This document shows, one piece after another, positions 51,509-60,019 of a stretch of 64,000 nucleotides of DNA. The DNA is taken from positions 4,951,001 to 5,015,000 of the forward strand of contig NZ_CP046622.1 in the NCBI RefSeq assembly GCF_009755665.1. Direction: 5' to 3'. Origin of the DNA: Variovorax paradoxus (GTDB lineage: Bacteria; Pseudomonadota; Gammaproteobacteria; Burkholderiales; Burkholderiaceae_C). The notes under the pieces were generated by a model, which was given only the letters and a program-made list of their open reading frames with translations, had not been told where the DNA came from and did no database searches. Both the position numbers and the translations under genes were made by a program. Within the stretch, counting starts at the first letter, position 1. Each line of letters opens with the position of its first letter.

Positions 51509-52882
51509 ATGAACGCTTTAATTTCCGCCATAGAACAGCTGCAGCTCGAACTGCCCGAGCTCGACTGGATCACCGATGAAAGCCGCGTGACGCGGCTGTC
51601 GCAAGACTTCTCATGGTTCAGCCCGGTACTGACCCGCCAGCTGAAAGACAAGCGCGCCGACGTGGTCGTGCGTCCGCGCACCGAGGAGGAGATTCGCGCA
51701 GTGGTCGGCGCCTGCGCACGGCGCAATGTGCCGATCACCCTTCGCGGCAGCGGCACCGGCAACTACGGCCAGACCACGCCGCTCGCGGGCGGCGTGGTGC
51801 TCGACATGACGGGCTACAACGCCTTTCTTTGGGTGAAGCCCGGCGTGGCGCGCGCGCAGGCCGGCATTCGCCTGGGCGAGCTCGAGAAGCAGACCAAGCC
51901 TTCAGGCCAGGAGATGCGCTGCCTGCCCTCCACCTACCGCAGCGCCACGCTGGGGGGCCTGTTCGGCGGCGGCTTCGGCGGCGTGGGCTCCATCAACTAC
52001 GGGCCGCTGGGTGCGCCCGGCAACGTGCTCGGCATTCGCGCGATGACCATCGAGGCGGAGCCCCAGGTGGTCGAGTTGCGCGGCGCCGACGCCATGCGCA
52101 TGCACCACCTGTGGGGCACCAACGGGCTGGTGCTCGAAATCGAGGTGGCGCTGGCGCCGTCGCATGCCTGGCTCGAAACACTGGTGACCTTCGACAAGTT
52201 TGAAGACGCGCTCCATTTCGCCGACAGGCTGGCCAATGCACCCGGCATCGTGAAGCGGGAGATCGCTTTTTTTGCCGCGCCCATTTCCGATCATCTGGCA
52301 CAGCTCGCGGCGCACCTGCCCAAGGGCTGCCACACGGTGCTGTCGCTCGTGGCCGAGTATTGCGAGCCGGCCATGCTGCAGCTGGCCGAAGCGCACGGCG
52401 GCACGGTGAGCTACCGCAAGACAGCGGCCGAAGTGCAGAAGAGCAATCGCACGCTGATGGAGTTCACCTGGAACCACACCACGCTGCATGCGCTGAAGGT
52501 CGACCCGACGCTGACTTACCTGCAGAGCGGCTTCATTCCGGGCCGGCAGGTCGAGCAGATCATCGAGATGGAGAAGCTGCTCGGCGGCGAGGTGATGATG
52601 CACATCGAGTTCATCCGTAACGTGGCGGGGCTCATGACCTGCAGCGGGCTTCAGCTGGTTCGCTTCAGCACCGAAGAACGGCTCTCGGAGATCATCGACA
52701 TTCACCGCGCCCACAACGTGCACATCAACAACCCGCATGTGAACATTGTGGAGGACGGCAAGGCCGGTGGGCCGCTGCCGCCCGAGGTCATCGAGGTGAA
52801 GAAGCGCTTCGATCCGATGGGGCTGCTGAACCCGGGCAAGCTGCGCGACTGGCCCGTGAAGGCGGTGCCGGCAACAGCCTGA
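51509..52882 (+). CDS. FAD-linked oxidase (GlcD/PCMH type)
   Basis: 457 residues from the ATG at 51509. A TTG at 51503, two codons earlier, has better spacing to AGGA (8 bp against 14), so the start is uncertain. The PCMH FAD-binding domain reads VVVRPRTEEEIRAVV and PITLRGSGTGNYGQTTPLAG. The C-terminal FAD_oxidase_C-like part ends in KKRFDPMGLLNPGKL. It oxidises a hydroxy acid or N-ring substrate to a keto or imine. Last gene of the operon. Confidence 0.87.
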   Translation: MNALISAIEQLQLELPELDWITDESRVTRLSQDFSWFSPVLTRQLKDKRADVVVRPRTEEEIRAVVGACARRNVPITLRGSGTGNYGQTTPLAGGVVLDMTGYNAFLWVKPGVARAQAGIRLGELEKQTKPSGQEMRCLPSTYRSATLGGLFGGGFGGVGSINYGPLGAPGNVLGIRAMTIEAEPQVVELRGADAMRMHHLWGTNGLVLEIEVALAPSHAWLETLVTFDKFEDALHFADRLANAPGIVKREIAFFAAPISDHLAQLAAHLPKGCHTVLSLVAEYCEPAMLQLAEAHGGTVSYRKTAAEVQKSNRTLMEFTWNHTTLHALKVDPTLTYLQSGFIPGRQVEQIIEMEKLLGGEVMMHIEFIRNVAGLMTCSGLQLVRFSTEERLSEIIDIHRAHNVHINNPHVNIVEDGKAGGPLPPEVIEVKKRFDPMGLLNPGKLRDWPVKAVPATA

Positions 52883-52899
52883 TGACGATCCGCCCTGCG

Positions 52900-54489
52900 T
52901 CAGCCCTTTCGGCGGCGCAGCGCGAAGGCAATGGCGACGACAGCCAGCGCCGAGATCCACAATGGCCAGAGCCCGAACGGCGCCACCCAGCGCGCATAGG
53001 GCGTGAGCCCCTTGCGGCCTTCGACCGGGGCTTCGAGCACGCCGCGCGTAAGGCGCGGCAGCTGGTGCGTGACGCGGCCTTCGGCGTCGATCACCACGGT
53101 TGCTCCGGTGTTGGTGGCCCGCACCATCGGCCGTGCGAATTCGAGCGAGCGCATGCGCGAGATGGCCAGGTGCTGGTCGATGGCGACCGAGTCGCCGAAC
53201 CACGCGATGTTGCTCACGTTGAGCAGGATGGTCGGCGCCGTAGCCTCGCTCTTGAAGTTGGCGCCGATCTCGTCGCCGAACAAGTCTTCGTAGCAGATGT
53301 TCGGCGCGATGCGCTGGCCCTGCCAGGCGAAAGGCGCCTGCGCCAGGCCGCCACGGGCGAAGTCGCCGAGCGGAATGTTCATCATGCGGATGAACCAGCG
53401 AAAGCCCGGCGGAATGAACTCGCCGAAGGGAACGAGGTGGTGCTTGCTGTAGCTGTAGGGCTGCGCGGCGCCGGGCTGGAAGCCGAGCACCGCATTGCTG
53501 TAGGTGCCCTGGCCGCCCATCGGAAGCCCGACGATGGCGGCCTGCGTGCCCTGGCTGTAGCGCGCCTGGATGGCTTCGAGGTAACCGGCGGGCAGTTGCT
53601 GCGGCAGCAGCGGCAATGCGGTTTCGGGCGTGACCACGAGTGAGGCCTTGGCGTCGCGCAGCTGCTCGCCGTACCAGCGCAGCGCCAGGTCGATACCGCC
53701 GCCCGGAATGAATTTTTCGTCTTGCGGGATGTTGCCCTGGAGCAGCGCCAGCTGCAGCTTGCCGCTCGAGCCCTTGTCGCCTTGTGCATCGGCGGGCAGC
53801 GGATTGACCAGGTGCGGCGCCGCGAACACGGCGACGATCACTACCAGCGACTGCGCCAGTGCCGCGGTGCGCGCGGGCCGCGTGAGCGCGACGAGTGCGG
53901 CCGCGATGGCGGCGACTGCGCCGATGCCGTACACACCGATCCACGGTGCCCAGGCTGCCAGCGGTCCTTCGACATGCGCGTAGCCGCCGGCGCCCCACGG
54001 AAAGCCGGTGAACCAACTGCCGCGCACGAGCTCGGCCAGCGTCCACAGCGCGGCGAAGACCAGCGCACCGGCCACGGGCCCGCGCGGCCCGCGAACCACG
54101 AACCAGGCACACGCCGCCGCGTAGTACAGGCCGAGCGCCGCCGCAAGCGCGAGCACTGCGATGGCCGCGAGCGGCGCCGGAAGCCCGCCGTAGGTATGCA
54201 TCGAGATGAAGAGCCACCAGAAACTGCCGGTGAGCCAGGTCGTCGAGAAAAGCCAGCCATGCAGGCCGGCGCGGCGCCAGCCTGCTCCTTCGGCGCGCAG
54301 CCGGTCCAGCAGACCGACGAGCACCGCCAGCGAGATCAGCTGCAGCCACCACAGCGGCTGGCCGTTCGAGGGCCAGGCAATGGCGGCAGCCTGCGCAAGA
54401 CCCGCGAAAGCAAAGCCGAGAAGGCGCAGCAGGCCCACGGCGGAAAGGAGGCGCGAGGTGCGGAGCGTGGCCGCTGCGGGCAATGGCAT
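52900..54489 (-). CDS. lnt: Apolipoprotein N-acyltransferase
   Basis: 529 residues. About six N-terminal membrane helices, then a nitrilase-like domain. The Glu-Lys-Cys triad is visible: VTPETALPLLPQQLP (Glu), a Lys further on, and NICYEDLFGDEI (Cys). It finishes lipoprotein acylation at the inner membrane. Overlaps corC by 1 bp (TGATG). In other Comamonadaceae lnt is usually next to glyQ; here they are 14 kb apart. Confidence 0.95.
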   Translation of the reverse strand: MPLPAAATLRTSRLLSAVGLLRLLGFAFAGLAQAAAIAWPSNGQPLWWLQLISLAVLVGLLDRLRAEGAGWRRAGLHGWLFSTTWLTGSFWWLFISMHTYGGLPAPLAAIAVLALAAALGLYYAAACAWFVVRGPRGPVAGALVFAALWTLAELVRGSWFTGFPWGAGGYAHVEGPLAAWAPWIGVYGIGAVAAIAAALVALTRPARTAALAQSLVVIVAVFAAPHLVNPLPADAQGDKGSSGKLQLALLQGNIPQDEKFIPGGGIDLALRWYGEQLRDAKASLVVTPETALPLLPQQLPAGYLEAIQARYSQGTQAAIVGLPMGGQGTYSNAVLGFQPGAAQPYSYSKHHLVPFGEFIPPGFRWFIRMMNIPLGDFARGGLAQAPFAWQGQRIAPNICYEDLFGDEIGANFKSEATAPTILLNVSNIAWFGDSVAIDQHLAISRMRSLEFARPMVRATNTGATVVIDAEGRVTHQLPRLTRGVLEAPVEGRKGLTPYARWVAPFGLWPLWISALAVVAIAFALRRRKG

Positions 54490-55367
54490 CAGTCGGCTGC
54501 GTCGCTGCCGCGGGCCGGGGACACCTTGAACCAGCGCACCGCGCCGCCCTTGGTGTGCAGCACGACGAAGTCGAAGCCGCCGATGGCGTGGTGTTCGCCG
54601 CGCTTGGGCACGTGGCCCATCTCATGCGCGATGAGGCCGCCGATGGTGTCGAAGTCTTCGCTCAGCTGTTCTTCGTCGAAGACGATGCCGAAGGCCTCGG
54701 CCACGCGCTCGATCGGTGTATCGCCCGAGACCCGGTAGGTGTGGTCGGCCAGGCCGAAGATGTCGCCTTCGTCCTCGGCAATGTCGAATTCGTCTTCGAT
54801 CTCGCCGACGATCTGCTCGAGCACGTCTTCGATGGTGATGAGGCCGGCCACGCGGCCGAACTCGTCGATCACGATGGCCAGGTGGTTGCGGTTGCCGCGG
54901 AACTCGCGCAGCAGGTCGTTCAGGCCCTTGCTCTCGGGAACGAAGGTGGCCGGACGCAGCAGTGCGCGAATGTTGAGACCCGGCGCACGCTGCAGCTTGA
55001 GCAGGTCTTTCGCGAGCAGGATTCCGATGATGTTTTCTTTTTCGCCCTCATACACCGGAAAGCGCGAGTGCGCGGTGTCGATGACGAGGTGCAGCAGCGC
55101 GTCGAAGGGCGCATCGATGTTGACCAAGTCCATGCGCGGGGCGGCAACCATCACGTCGCCGGCCGTCATGTCGGCCATGCGCAGCACGCCTTCGAGCATC
55201 ACGCGCGACTCCGCGCCGATCACCTCGTTGTCCTCGGCGTCGGCCAAGGTTTCGATCAGCTCGTCGCGCGAGTCAGGACCGGGGTGGATGAATTCGGCCA
55301 GTTTCTGGAGAAAGCCGCGCTTGTCTTCCCGTTCGACGGGTGCGCGTTCAGGGTGAGGTTCGGCCAC
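54489..55367 (-). CDS. corC: CorC/HlyC-family CBS-domain protein
   Basis: 292 residues, the length of E. coli CorC/YbeX. Two CBS domains at about 65-190 (SRVMLEGVLRMADMTAGDVM, IGILLAKDLLKLQRA), then a CorC_HlyC transporter-associated domain. No DUF21 membrane region, so it is soluble. Its known partner gene lnt follows directly, as in E. coli. Possible role in magnesium/cobalt balance. Confidence 0.92.
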   Translation of the reverse strand: MAEPHPERAPVEREDKRGFLQKLAEFIHPGPDSRDELIETLADAEDNEVIGAESRVMLEGVLRMADMTAGDVMVAAPRMDLVNIDAPFDALLHLVIDTAHSRFPVYEGEKENIIGILLAKDLLKLQRAPGLNIRALLRPATFVPESKGLNDLLREFRGNRNHLAIVIDEFGRVAGLITIEDVLEQIVGEIEDEFDIAEDEGDIFGLADHTYRVSGDTPIERVAEAFGIVFDEEQLSEDFDTIGGLIAHEMGHVPKRGEHHAIGGFDFVVLHTKGGAVRWFKVSPARGSDAAD

Positions 55368-55499
55368 TGCGGGAGGCGTAGTTGAAGAGATACAAGGATA
55401 CCGGATTGCGTGTGACAGGCTCTACCCCTGGCACGCGGCCCCTCGGCAATTCGGCTACAGGACGAAACAGGCGCGGTTGGCGCAGGCGCCGCTCGAAGG

Positions 55500-55532
55500 A
55501 AGCCCGGGCGCATGCCGCGGCACGCCCGGCTT
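55500..55532 (-). terminator. Hairpin after the GNAT gene, possible terminator
   Basis: AAGCCCGGGCG (55500-55510) and CGCCCGGCTT (55523-55532) form a GC-rich stem of about ten pairs with one bulge and a 12-base loop. It lies just after the GNAT stop codon on the minus strand. The T-run expected for an intrinsic terminator is missing, so the call is weak. The rest of the 170-bp gap shows nothing. Confidence 0.4.
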
Positions 55533-55537
55533 GCTGC

Positions 55538-56266
55538 TTACTGGGCCGACTTGCTGCGGGCGTCGCGTATGCCGCTGCGCACTTCCTGCAGGCTCGCGAG
55601 AAAGGCCCAGAACTGCTTGGCGCGGGTCTTGAGGTGGTAGTCGACTGCCGCGTAGTGCTCGAGTGCGATTTCGCTCATGCGGCTGTCGAAGGTGGCGCTC
55701 GGCAGCTGCAGATGCGCCTCGGACTCCGAGCCGCTGCGCACCACGGTGGCGCCGGCGTTGCGGGCGATCTTCAGCATGGCGGCGTTTTCGCTCAGCGCAT
55801 GAATAAAAAGCATGCCCACGCCTTCGTTGCGTGCGACCACCACTGCGCGCTCGAACAGGCGGGCGCCGTAGCCCCGGCCGCGCGCATGCGCTGCCACGGA
55901 CACGCCGAACTCGGCGCAGTCGCTGTGCTGGTCGTCCGGCGCGAACGCTAGGTGCGCCATGGCGATCAGGTCGAGGCGGCGGTTGTAGATGCCGAAGAGC
56001 TCGTCGCGGTCGAAGTCGAGACCATCGACATAGCGCTGCACCTGCTCGTCCGACGCGGCATAGCCGAAGCGCAGGTAGCGGTCATGGGGGGTCAAGGCCA
56101 GCAGGTGGCGCGCGATGCGGTCGCGTTCGCGCGGGCCGATCGAGCGGATCGGCACCATGACGGGCTGGGGCGCGGAGGTCGCGCGCGGTTGCGCCTCAAC
56201 CATCGGCGCCTTCAGGAAAGAGCCGAGGCCGAGAGACGCTTGAATAAGGGTCTTGGCGGTGAGCAT
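55538..56266 (-). CDS. GNAT-family N-acetyltransferase
   Basis: 242 residues from the ATG at 56266. The acetyl-CoA loop is in FGVSVAAHARGRGYGARLFE (R/Q-x-x-G-x-G/A type). A second ATG at 56203 has GAAGG about 6 bp before it, and the promoter at 56273-56300 would put the first ATG at the transcript start; the shorter form (221 residues) may be the real one. The first 21 codons still have coding-like GC at third positions. Acceptor unknown. Confidence 0.83.
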   Translation of the reverse strand: MLTAKTLIQASLGLGSFLKAPMVEAQPRATSAPQPVMVPIRSIGPRERDRIARHLLALTPHDRYLRFGYAASDEQVQRYVDGLDFDRDELFGIYNRRLDLIAMAHLAFAPDDQHSDCAEFGVSVAAHARGRGYGARLFERAVVVARNEGVGMLFIHALSENAAMLKIARNAGATVVRSGSESEAHLQLPSATFDSRMSEIALEHYAAVDYHLKTRAKQFWAFLASLQEVRSGIRDARSKSAQ

Positions 56267-56272
56267 GGTTCA

Positions 56273-56300
56273 AATATAAGGGTTTCCCCTTAATCAACAA
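56273..56300 (-). promoter_or_regulatory. Candidate sigma-70 promoter with an internal dyad
   Basis: On the minus strand TTGTTG (56295-56300) and TATATT (56273-56278) are 16 bp apart. The spacer contains the dyad TAAGGGGAAACCCTTA, which could be a repressor site. It reads toward the GNAT gene. Confidence 0.5.
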
Positions 56301-56376
56301 GTCCGAACGGGTACTTCCGCTTGTCATTTGTGAACCAATACCAAAAGCGCGTGTGATTCGAGCAACGAATTCGTTG

Positions 56377-56850
56377 CTAAACCGGTACAGCCGTTGTGGC
56401 CTTGACACGGTCGAGGACGAAGCTGGTCTTGCAGTCTTCAACGCTCGGGTGCTTGAGCAGGGTGTCCATGATGAAGCGGCTGTAGTGGCCCATGTCGGCG
56501 ACCACCACGCGCAGCAGGTAGTCCATTTCACCGGTGAGCGCCGCGCATTCGACCACCTCGGGCCAGGTCTGCACGCTGGCGCGGAACAGGTCCATGGGGT
56601 TGCGCTTGTGGCTCTCGGTGTGCTTTTCTAGGCGCACATTGAGGTACGCGGTAAGGCCCAGGCCGATGACTTCGGGGCGAACAAGAGCGACGTAGCGGTC
56701 GATGACGCCGCTTTCCTCCAGCCGCTTGACCCGCCTGAGCACTGCACTCGGCGAAAGGCTGACCTGCTCTGCGATCTGGTCGTAGGTGGCACGCCCGTCT
56801 GCTTGCAGCGTGCGCAATATGAGCCGATCAATCTTGTCGAGTGCTTCCAT
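56377..56850 (-). CDS. Lrp/AsnC-family regulator, divergent from hppD
   Basis: 157 residues. N-terminal [43 protein letters not shown]. The C-terminal RAM domain ([20 protein letters not shown]) binds amino acids in this family. Divergent from hppD, 164 bp apart. A plausible regulator of tyrosine or phenylalanine degradation by that position; the effector is inferred. Confidence 0.92.
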   Translation of the reverse strand: MEALDKIDRLILRTLQADGRATYDQIAEQVSLSPSAVLRRVKRLEESGVIDRYVALVRPEVIGLGLTAYLNVRLEKHTESHKRNPMDLFRASVQTWPEVVECAALTGEMDYLLRVVVADMGHYSRFIMDTLLKHPSVEDCKTSFVLDRVKATTAVPV

Positions 56851-57014
56851 ATTGCTATTTTTGCAGTTTTTCTGCGTCTTTGCTATCTATGGCGCCCAAC
56901 AACGCTGAAAACATGAGCGGCATCCGCCCTACATTGCAGCAAAGGCCGCTTAGGTGCGCTTTTTCTCAATTTCTCTGCTTTTTATCTTTCGAACCCCCAC
57001 CTCTGGAGACCCCT
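56851..57014. promoter_or_regulatory. Lrp/hppD divergent control region
   Basis: Next to the lrp-type start are T-rich blocks at about 10-bp steps: TTGCTATTTTTGCAGTTTTT then CTGCGTCTTTGCTATC. Such phased AT tracts favour Lrp wrapping. On the hppD side GGAG sits 7 bp before the ATG. No exact operator can be fixed by eye. Confidence 0.4.
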
Positions 57015-58142
57015 ATGAGCCACACCGACGCCCCTGCCTTCACGCCCTGGGAGAACCCGATGGGAACCGACGGCTTCGAATTCATCGAGTACGCGGCGCC
57101 GGATCCGGTGGCGATGGGCCAGGTGTTCGAGCGCATGGGCTTTACGGCAGTGGCCAGGCACCGCCACAAGAACGTGCTGCTGTACCGCCAGGGCACGATC
57201 AACTTCATCGTGAATGCCGAGCCTGATTCTTTTGCGCAGCGCTTTGCACGCGAGCACGGCCCGAGCGTCTGCGCCATTGCTTTCCGTGTGCAGGATGCCA
57301 AGCAGGCCTACGAGCGTGCGATTTCTCTCGGTGCCTGGGGCTTTGCCGACAAGGCCGGCCCGGGCGAGCTGAATATTCCCGCCATCAAAGGCATCGGCGA
57401 CAGCCTCATCTACCTGGTCGACCGCTGGCCCGGCAAGAACGGCGCGAAGCCGGGCGACATCGGCAACATCGGCTTCTATGACGTCGACTTCGAGCCGCTG
57501 CCGGGCGTGGCCTCTCAAGATGCCTTGGCGCCCAAGGGCAACGGGCTTACCTACATCGACCACCTCACGCACAACGTGTATCGCGGCCGGATGAATGTGT
57601 GGGCCGGCTTCTACGAGAAGCTCTTCAACTTCCGCGAGATCAAGTACTTCGACATCGAAGGCCAGGTGACGGGCGTGAAGAGCAAGGCCATGACCAGCCC
57701 CTGCGGCAAGATCCGCATTCCGATCAACGAAGAGGGCAAGGAGCAGGCGGGCCAGATCCAGGAGTACCTGGACATGTACCGCGGCGAAGGCATCCAGCAC
57801 ATCGCGATGGGCTCGGACAACCTGTATGAAACAGTCGACGCGCTGCGCGCCAAGGGCGTGACGCTGCTCGACACCATCGACACGTACTACGAGCTGGTCG
57901 ACAAGCGCATTCCGGGGCACGGCGAAAGCGTGGCCGAGCTGCAGAAGCGCAAGATCCTGATCGACGGCAAGAAAGACGCTTTGCTGCTGCAGATCTTCAG
58001 CGAGAACCAGCTCGGCCCGATTTTCTTCGAGTTCATCCAGCGCAAGGGCGACGATGGCTTCGGCAACGGCAACTTCAAGGCGCTGTTCGAAAGCATCGAG
58101 CTCGACCAGATGCGCCGGGGCGTGTTGGCAGGCCCAAAATAA
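57015..58142 (+). CDS. hppD: 4-hydroxyphenylpyruvate dioxygenase
   Basis: 375 residues from the ATG at 57015 ([20 protein letters not shown]). It turns 4-hydroxyphenylpyruvate into homogentisate in tyrosine breakdown. The Fe(II) ligands are in [16 protein letters not shown] and [12 protein letters not shown]. Two vicinal-oxygen-chelate domains span the chain. A GGAG lies 7 bp upstream. Downstream come the PheC-like and phhA genes. Confidence 0.95.
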   Translation: MSHTDAPAFTPWENPMGTDGFEFIEYAAPDPVAMGQVFERMGFTAVARHRHKNVLLYRQGTINFIVNAEPDSFAQRFAREHGPSVCAIAFRVQDAKQAYERAISLGAWGFADKAGPGELNIPAIKGIGDSLIYLVDRWPGKNGAKPGDIGNIGFYDVDFEPLPGVASQDALAPKGNGLTYIDHLTHNVYRGRMNVWAGFYEKLFNFREIKYFDIEGQVTGVKSKAMTSPCGKIRIPINEEGKEQAGQIQEYLDMYRGEGIQHIAMGSDNLYETVDALRAKGVTLLDTIDTYYELVDKRIPGHGESVAELQKRKILIDGKKDALLLQIFSENQLGPIFFEFIQRKGDDGFGNGNFKALFESIELDQMRRGVLAGPK

Positions 58143-58170
58143 GCGCTTCTTTCACCGCCCAGGAGCCTCC

Positions 58171-58965
58171 ATGCGCAGCACGTTTTCGATCGGCCTGACC
58201 CTCATCGCGGCCGCCGCCGTTCTTTCCGGTTGCGCAATGGCACCGGCCAGTGCCCCGGCCGTATCGCACCTGGACACGGTGCAAAAGGCCGCCGTGCTGC
58301 GCATCTGCACGCCGGGTGACTACAGGCCGTTCAGCTTTCACAAGACGGACGGCACGTTCGAAGGCATCGATGTCGACTTGATGGCGGGCTTCAGCACCAG
58401 CCTGGGCGCCAAGCCCGAGTGGGTGAAAACCACGTGGGCCAACCTGCTGCCCGACCTCACGGCCGGCAAGTGCGACATCGCGGTTGGCGGCGTTTCGGTG
58501 ACCACCGACCGGCAGAAGCGCGCGTTCTTCAGCGCTCCCTACATGGTGAACGGCAAGGCGCCCATCGCACGCTGCGCCGACGTTGCCAAGTACCAGAGCG
58601 TGGCCGACATCGACAAACCCTCCACCCGCGTCATCTTCAATCCGGGCGGCAGCAACGAGCGCTTCGCACGCGCCAACTTCAAGCAGGCCAAGCTCACGCT
58701 GCACGGCGAGAACGTGACGATCTTCGACGAGATCCTTGCCAACCGCGCCGATGTCTTCGTGACCGAGTCTGCGGAAGCCATCACGCAGCAGAAGCTCAAG
58801 CCCGGACTCTGCGCCATCAACCCCGAAAAGCCGCTGCAGTACGGCGAAATGGCCTGGATGCTGCCGCGCGACGACGTGGCCTTCAAGGCCTATGTAGACC
58901 AGTGGCTGCACCTGCAGCAAGCCGGCGGCGACTTCCAGCGCGTGATGAACCGCTGGCTCAAATAA
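58171..58965 (+). CDS. Lipoprotein cyclohexadienyl (arogenate/prephenate) dehydratase homologue
   Basis: 264 residues from the ATG at 58171 after AGGAG. Signal with lipobox LSGC (Cys21, then Ala, so outer-membrane sorting). It is a solute-receptor fold, but the text matches Pseudomonas PheC, from memory: TPGDYRPFSF, NPGGSNERFARANFKQAKL, NVTIFDEILANRADVFVTES. Glu202 (TESAEAI) aligns with the reported catalytic Glu of PheC. PheC makes phenylpyruvate or phenylalanine in the periplasm. It lies between hppD and phhA. A true amino acid receptor cannot be excluded. Confidence 0.8.
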   Translation: MRSTFSIGLTLIAAAAVLSGCAMAPASAPAVSHLDTVQKAAVLRICTPGDYRPFSFHKTDGTFEGIDVDLMAGFSTSLGAKPEWVKTTWANLLPDLTAGKCDIAVGGVSVTTDRQKRAFFSAPYMVNGKAPIARCADVAKYQSVADIDKPSTRVIFNPGGSNERFARANFKQAKLTLHGENVTIFDEILANRADVFVTESAEAITQQKLKPGLCAINPEKPLQYGEMAWMLPRDDVAFKAYVDQWLHLQQAGGDFQRVMNRWLK

Positions 58966-58982
58966 CCCGAGAGCAATTTCCC

Positions 58983-59867
58983 ATGGACACCCCTGCCGCC
59001 GCCACTGCTGCCGCCGTCAAACCTGCTGTTTACGGCGCTTCGGATCGCCCGCCGCGCGGCGACTACTCGCGCGGCGGCGCGGTGCATGCCGACTACACCT
59101 GTCCGCAGGACTGGGCCAGCTACACGCCGGCCGACCACGACACCTACAAGCGGCTCTACGAGCGGCAGGCGGCCCAGTTGCCCGGGCTGGCTTGCGATGC
59201 TTTCATCAAGGCCCTGCCTTCGCTGGGCGTGAAGGACCACATTCCGCGCTTCGAGGAAATCAACGAGCGGCTGCATCGCGCCACCGGCTGGGAGATCGTG
59301 GCGGTGCCAGGGCTGATACCCGAGCTGCCGTTCTTCACCTTGCTGGCAAACCGCCAGTTTCCGGTGACCGACTGGATCCGCAAGCCCGAGGAGTTCAACT
59401 ACATCGTCGAGCCCGATGTGTTCCATGATCTGTTCGGCCATGTGCCGATGCTGTTCGACCCGACCTTTGCGGACTACGTGCAGCGCTATGGCGAGGGCGG
59501 AATCAAGGCGCACGAACTGGGTGCCGGGGAAAAGCTGGCCAGGTTGTACTGGTACACGGTGGAGTTCGGCCTCATTCGCCAGCCGGACGGCCTGCGCGCA
59601 TACGGTGCCGGCATCTTGAGTTCGGTGGGCGAGCTGCAGCATGCGGTGCGCAGCCACGAGCCGCACCGGCTGCCGCTGGATCTGCTGCGCACCATGCGCA
59701 CGCGCTACAAGATCGACACGTACCAAGCCAACTATTTCGTGATCGAGAGCTTCGCGCAGCTGTTCGAACTCACGGCACCCGATTTCACGCCGCTTTACCG
59801 GGCGCTTGAGGTCGAGCCCGACATTCCGGCCGGGGTGCTGCTGCCGGGCGAAACCGGCAAGTCCTGA
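58983..59867 (+). CDS. phhA: Phenylalanine 4-monooxygenase
   Basis: 294 residues from the ATG at 58983. Pterin-dependent, converts phenylalanine to tyrosine. The iron ligands are seen in PDVFHDLFGHVPML (two His) and YTVEFGLIRQ (Glu). It lacks the N-terminal regulatory domain of animal enzymes, as in bacteria. The pterin recycling gene phhB is not in the window. Supports a Phe-Tyr-homogentisate route with hppD. Confidence 0.95.
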   Translation: MDTPAAATAAAVKPAVYGASDRPPRGDYSRGGAVHADYTCPQDWASYTPADHDTYKRLYERQAAQLPGLACDAFIKALPSLGVKDHIPRFEEINERLHRATGWEIVAVPGLIPELPFFTLLANRQFPVTDWIRKPEEFNYIVEPDVFHDLFGHVPMLFDPTFADYVQRYGEGGIKAHELGAGEKLARLYWYTVEFGLIRQPDGLRAYGAGILSSVGELQHAVRSHEPHRLPLDLLRTMRTRYKIDTYQANYFVIESFAQLFELTAPDFTPLYRALEVEPDIPAGVLLPGETGKS

Positions 59868-60019
59868 GAACGCTCGTTCGGGAGGCGCCACCACGCCCAT
59901 CCAGGAGCGATGTTGTTCGCGTGGCTATCGCGCGCGCGACAGTGCTTCCCGTCCCCCTAGGACAAGCCCGCTAGTGGTCGGGCGCATCTGGCTCCCACAA
60001 TCCGCGCAAAGGAGCTTGC

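Noticed and set aside
58171..58965. Plain polar amino acid ABC receptor
   Set aside because: No ABC ATPase or permease follows, and the PheC-specific text fits better; kept as an alternative only.
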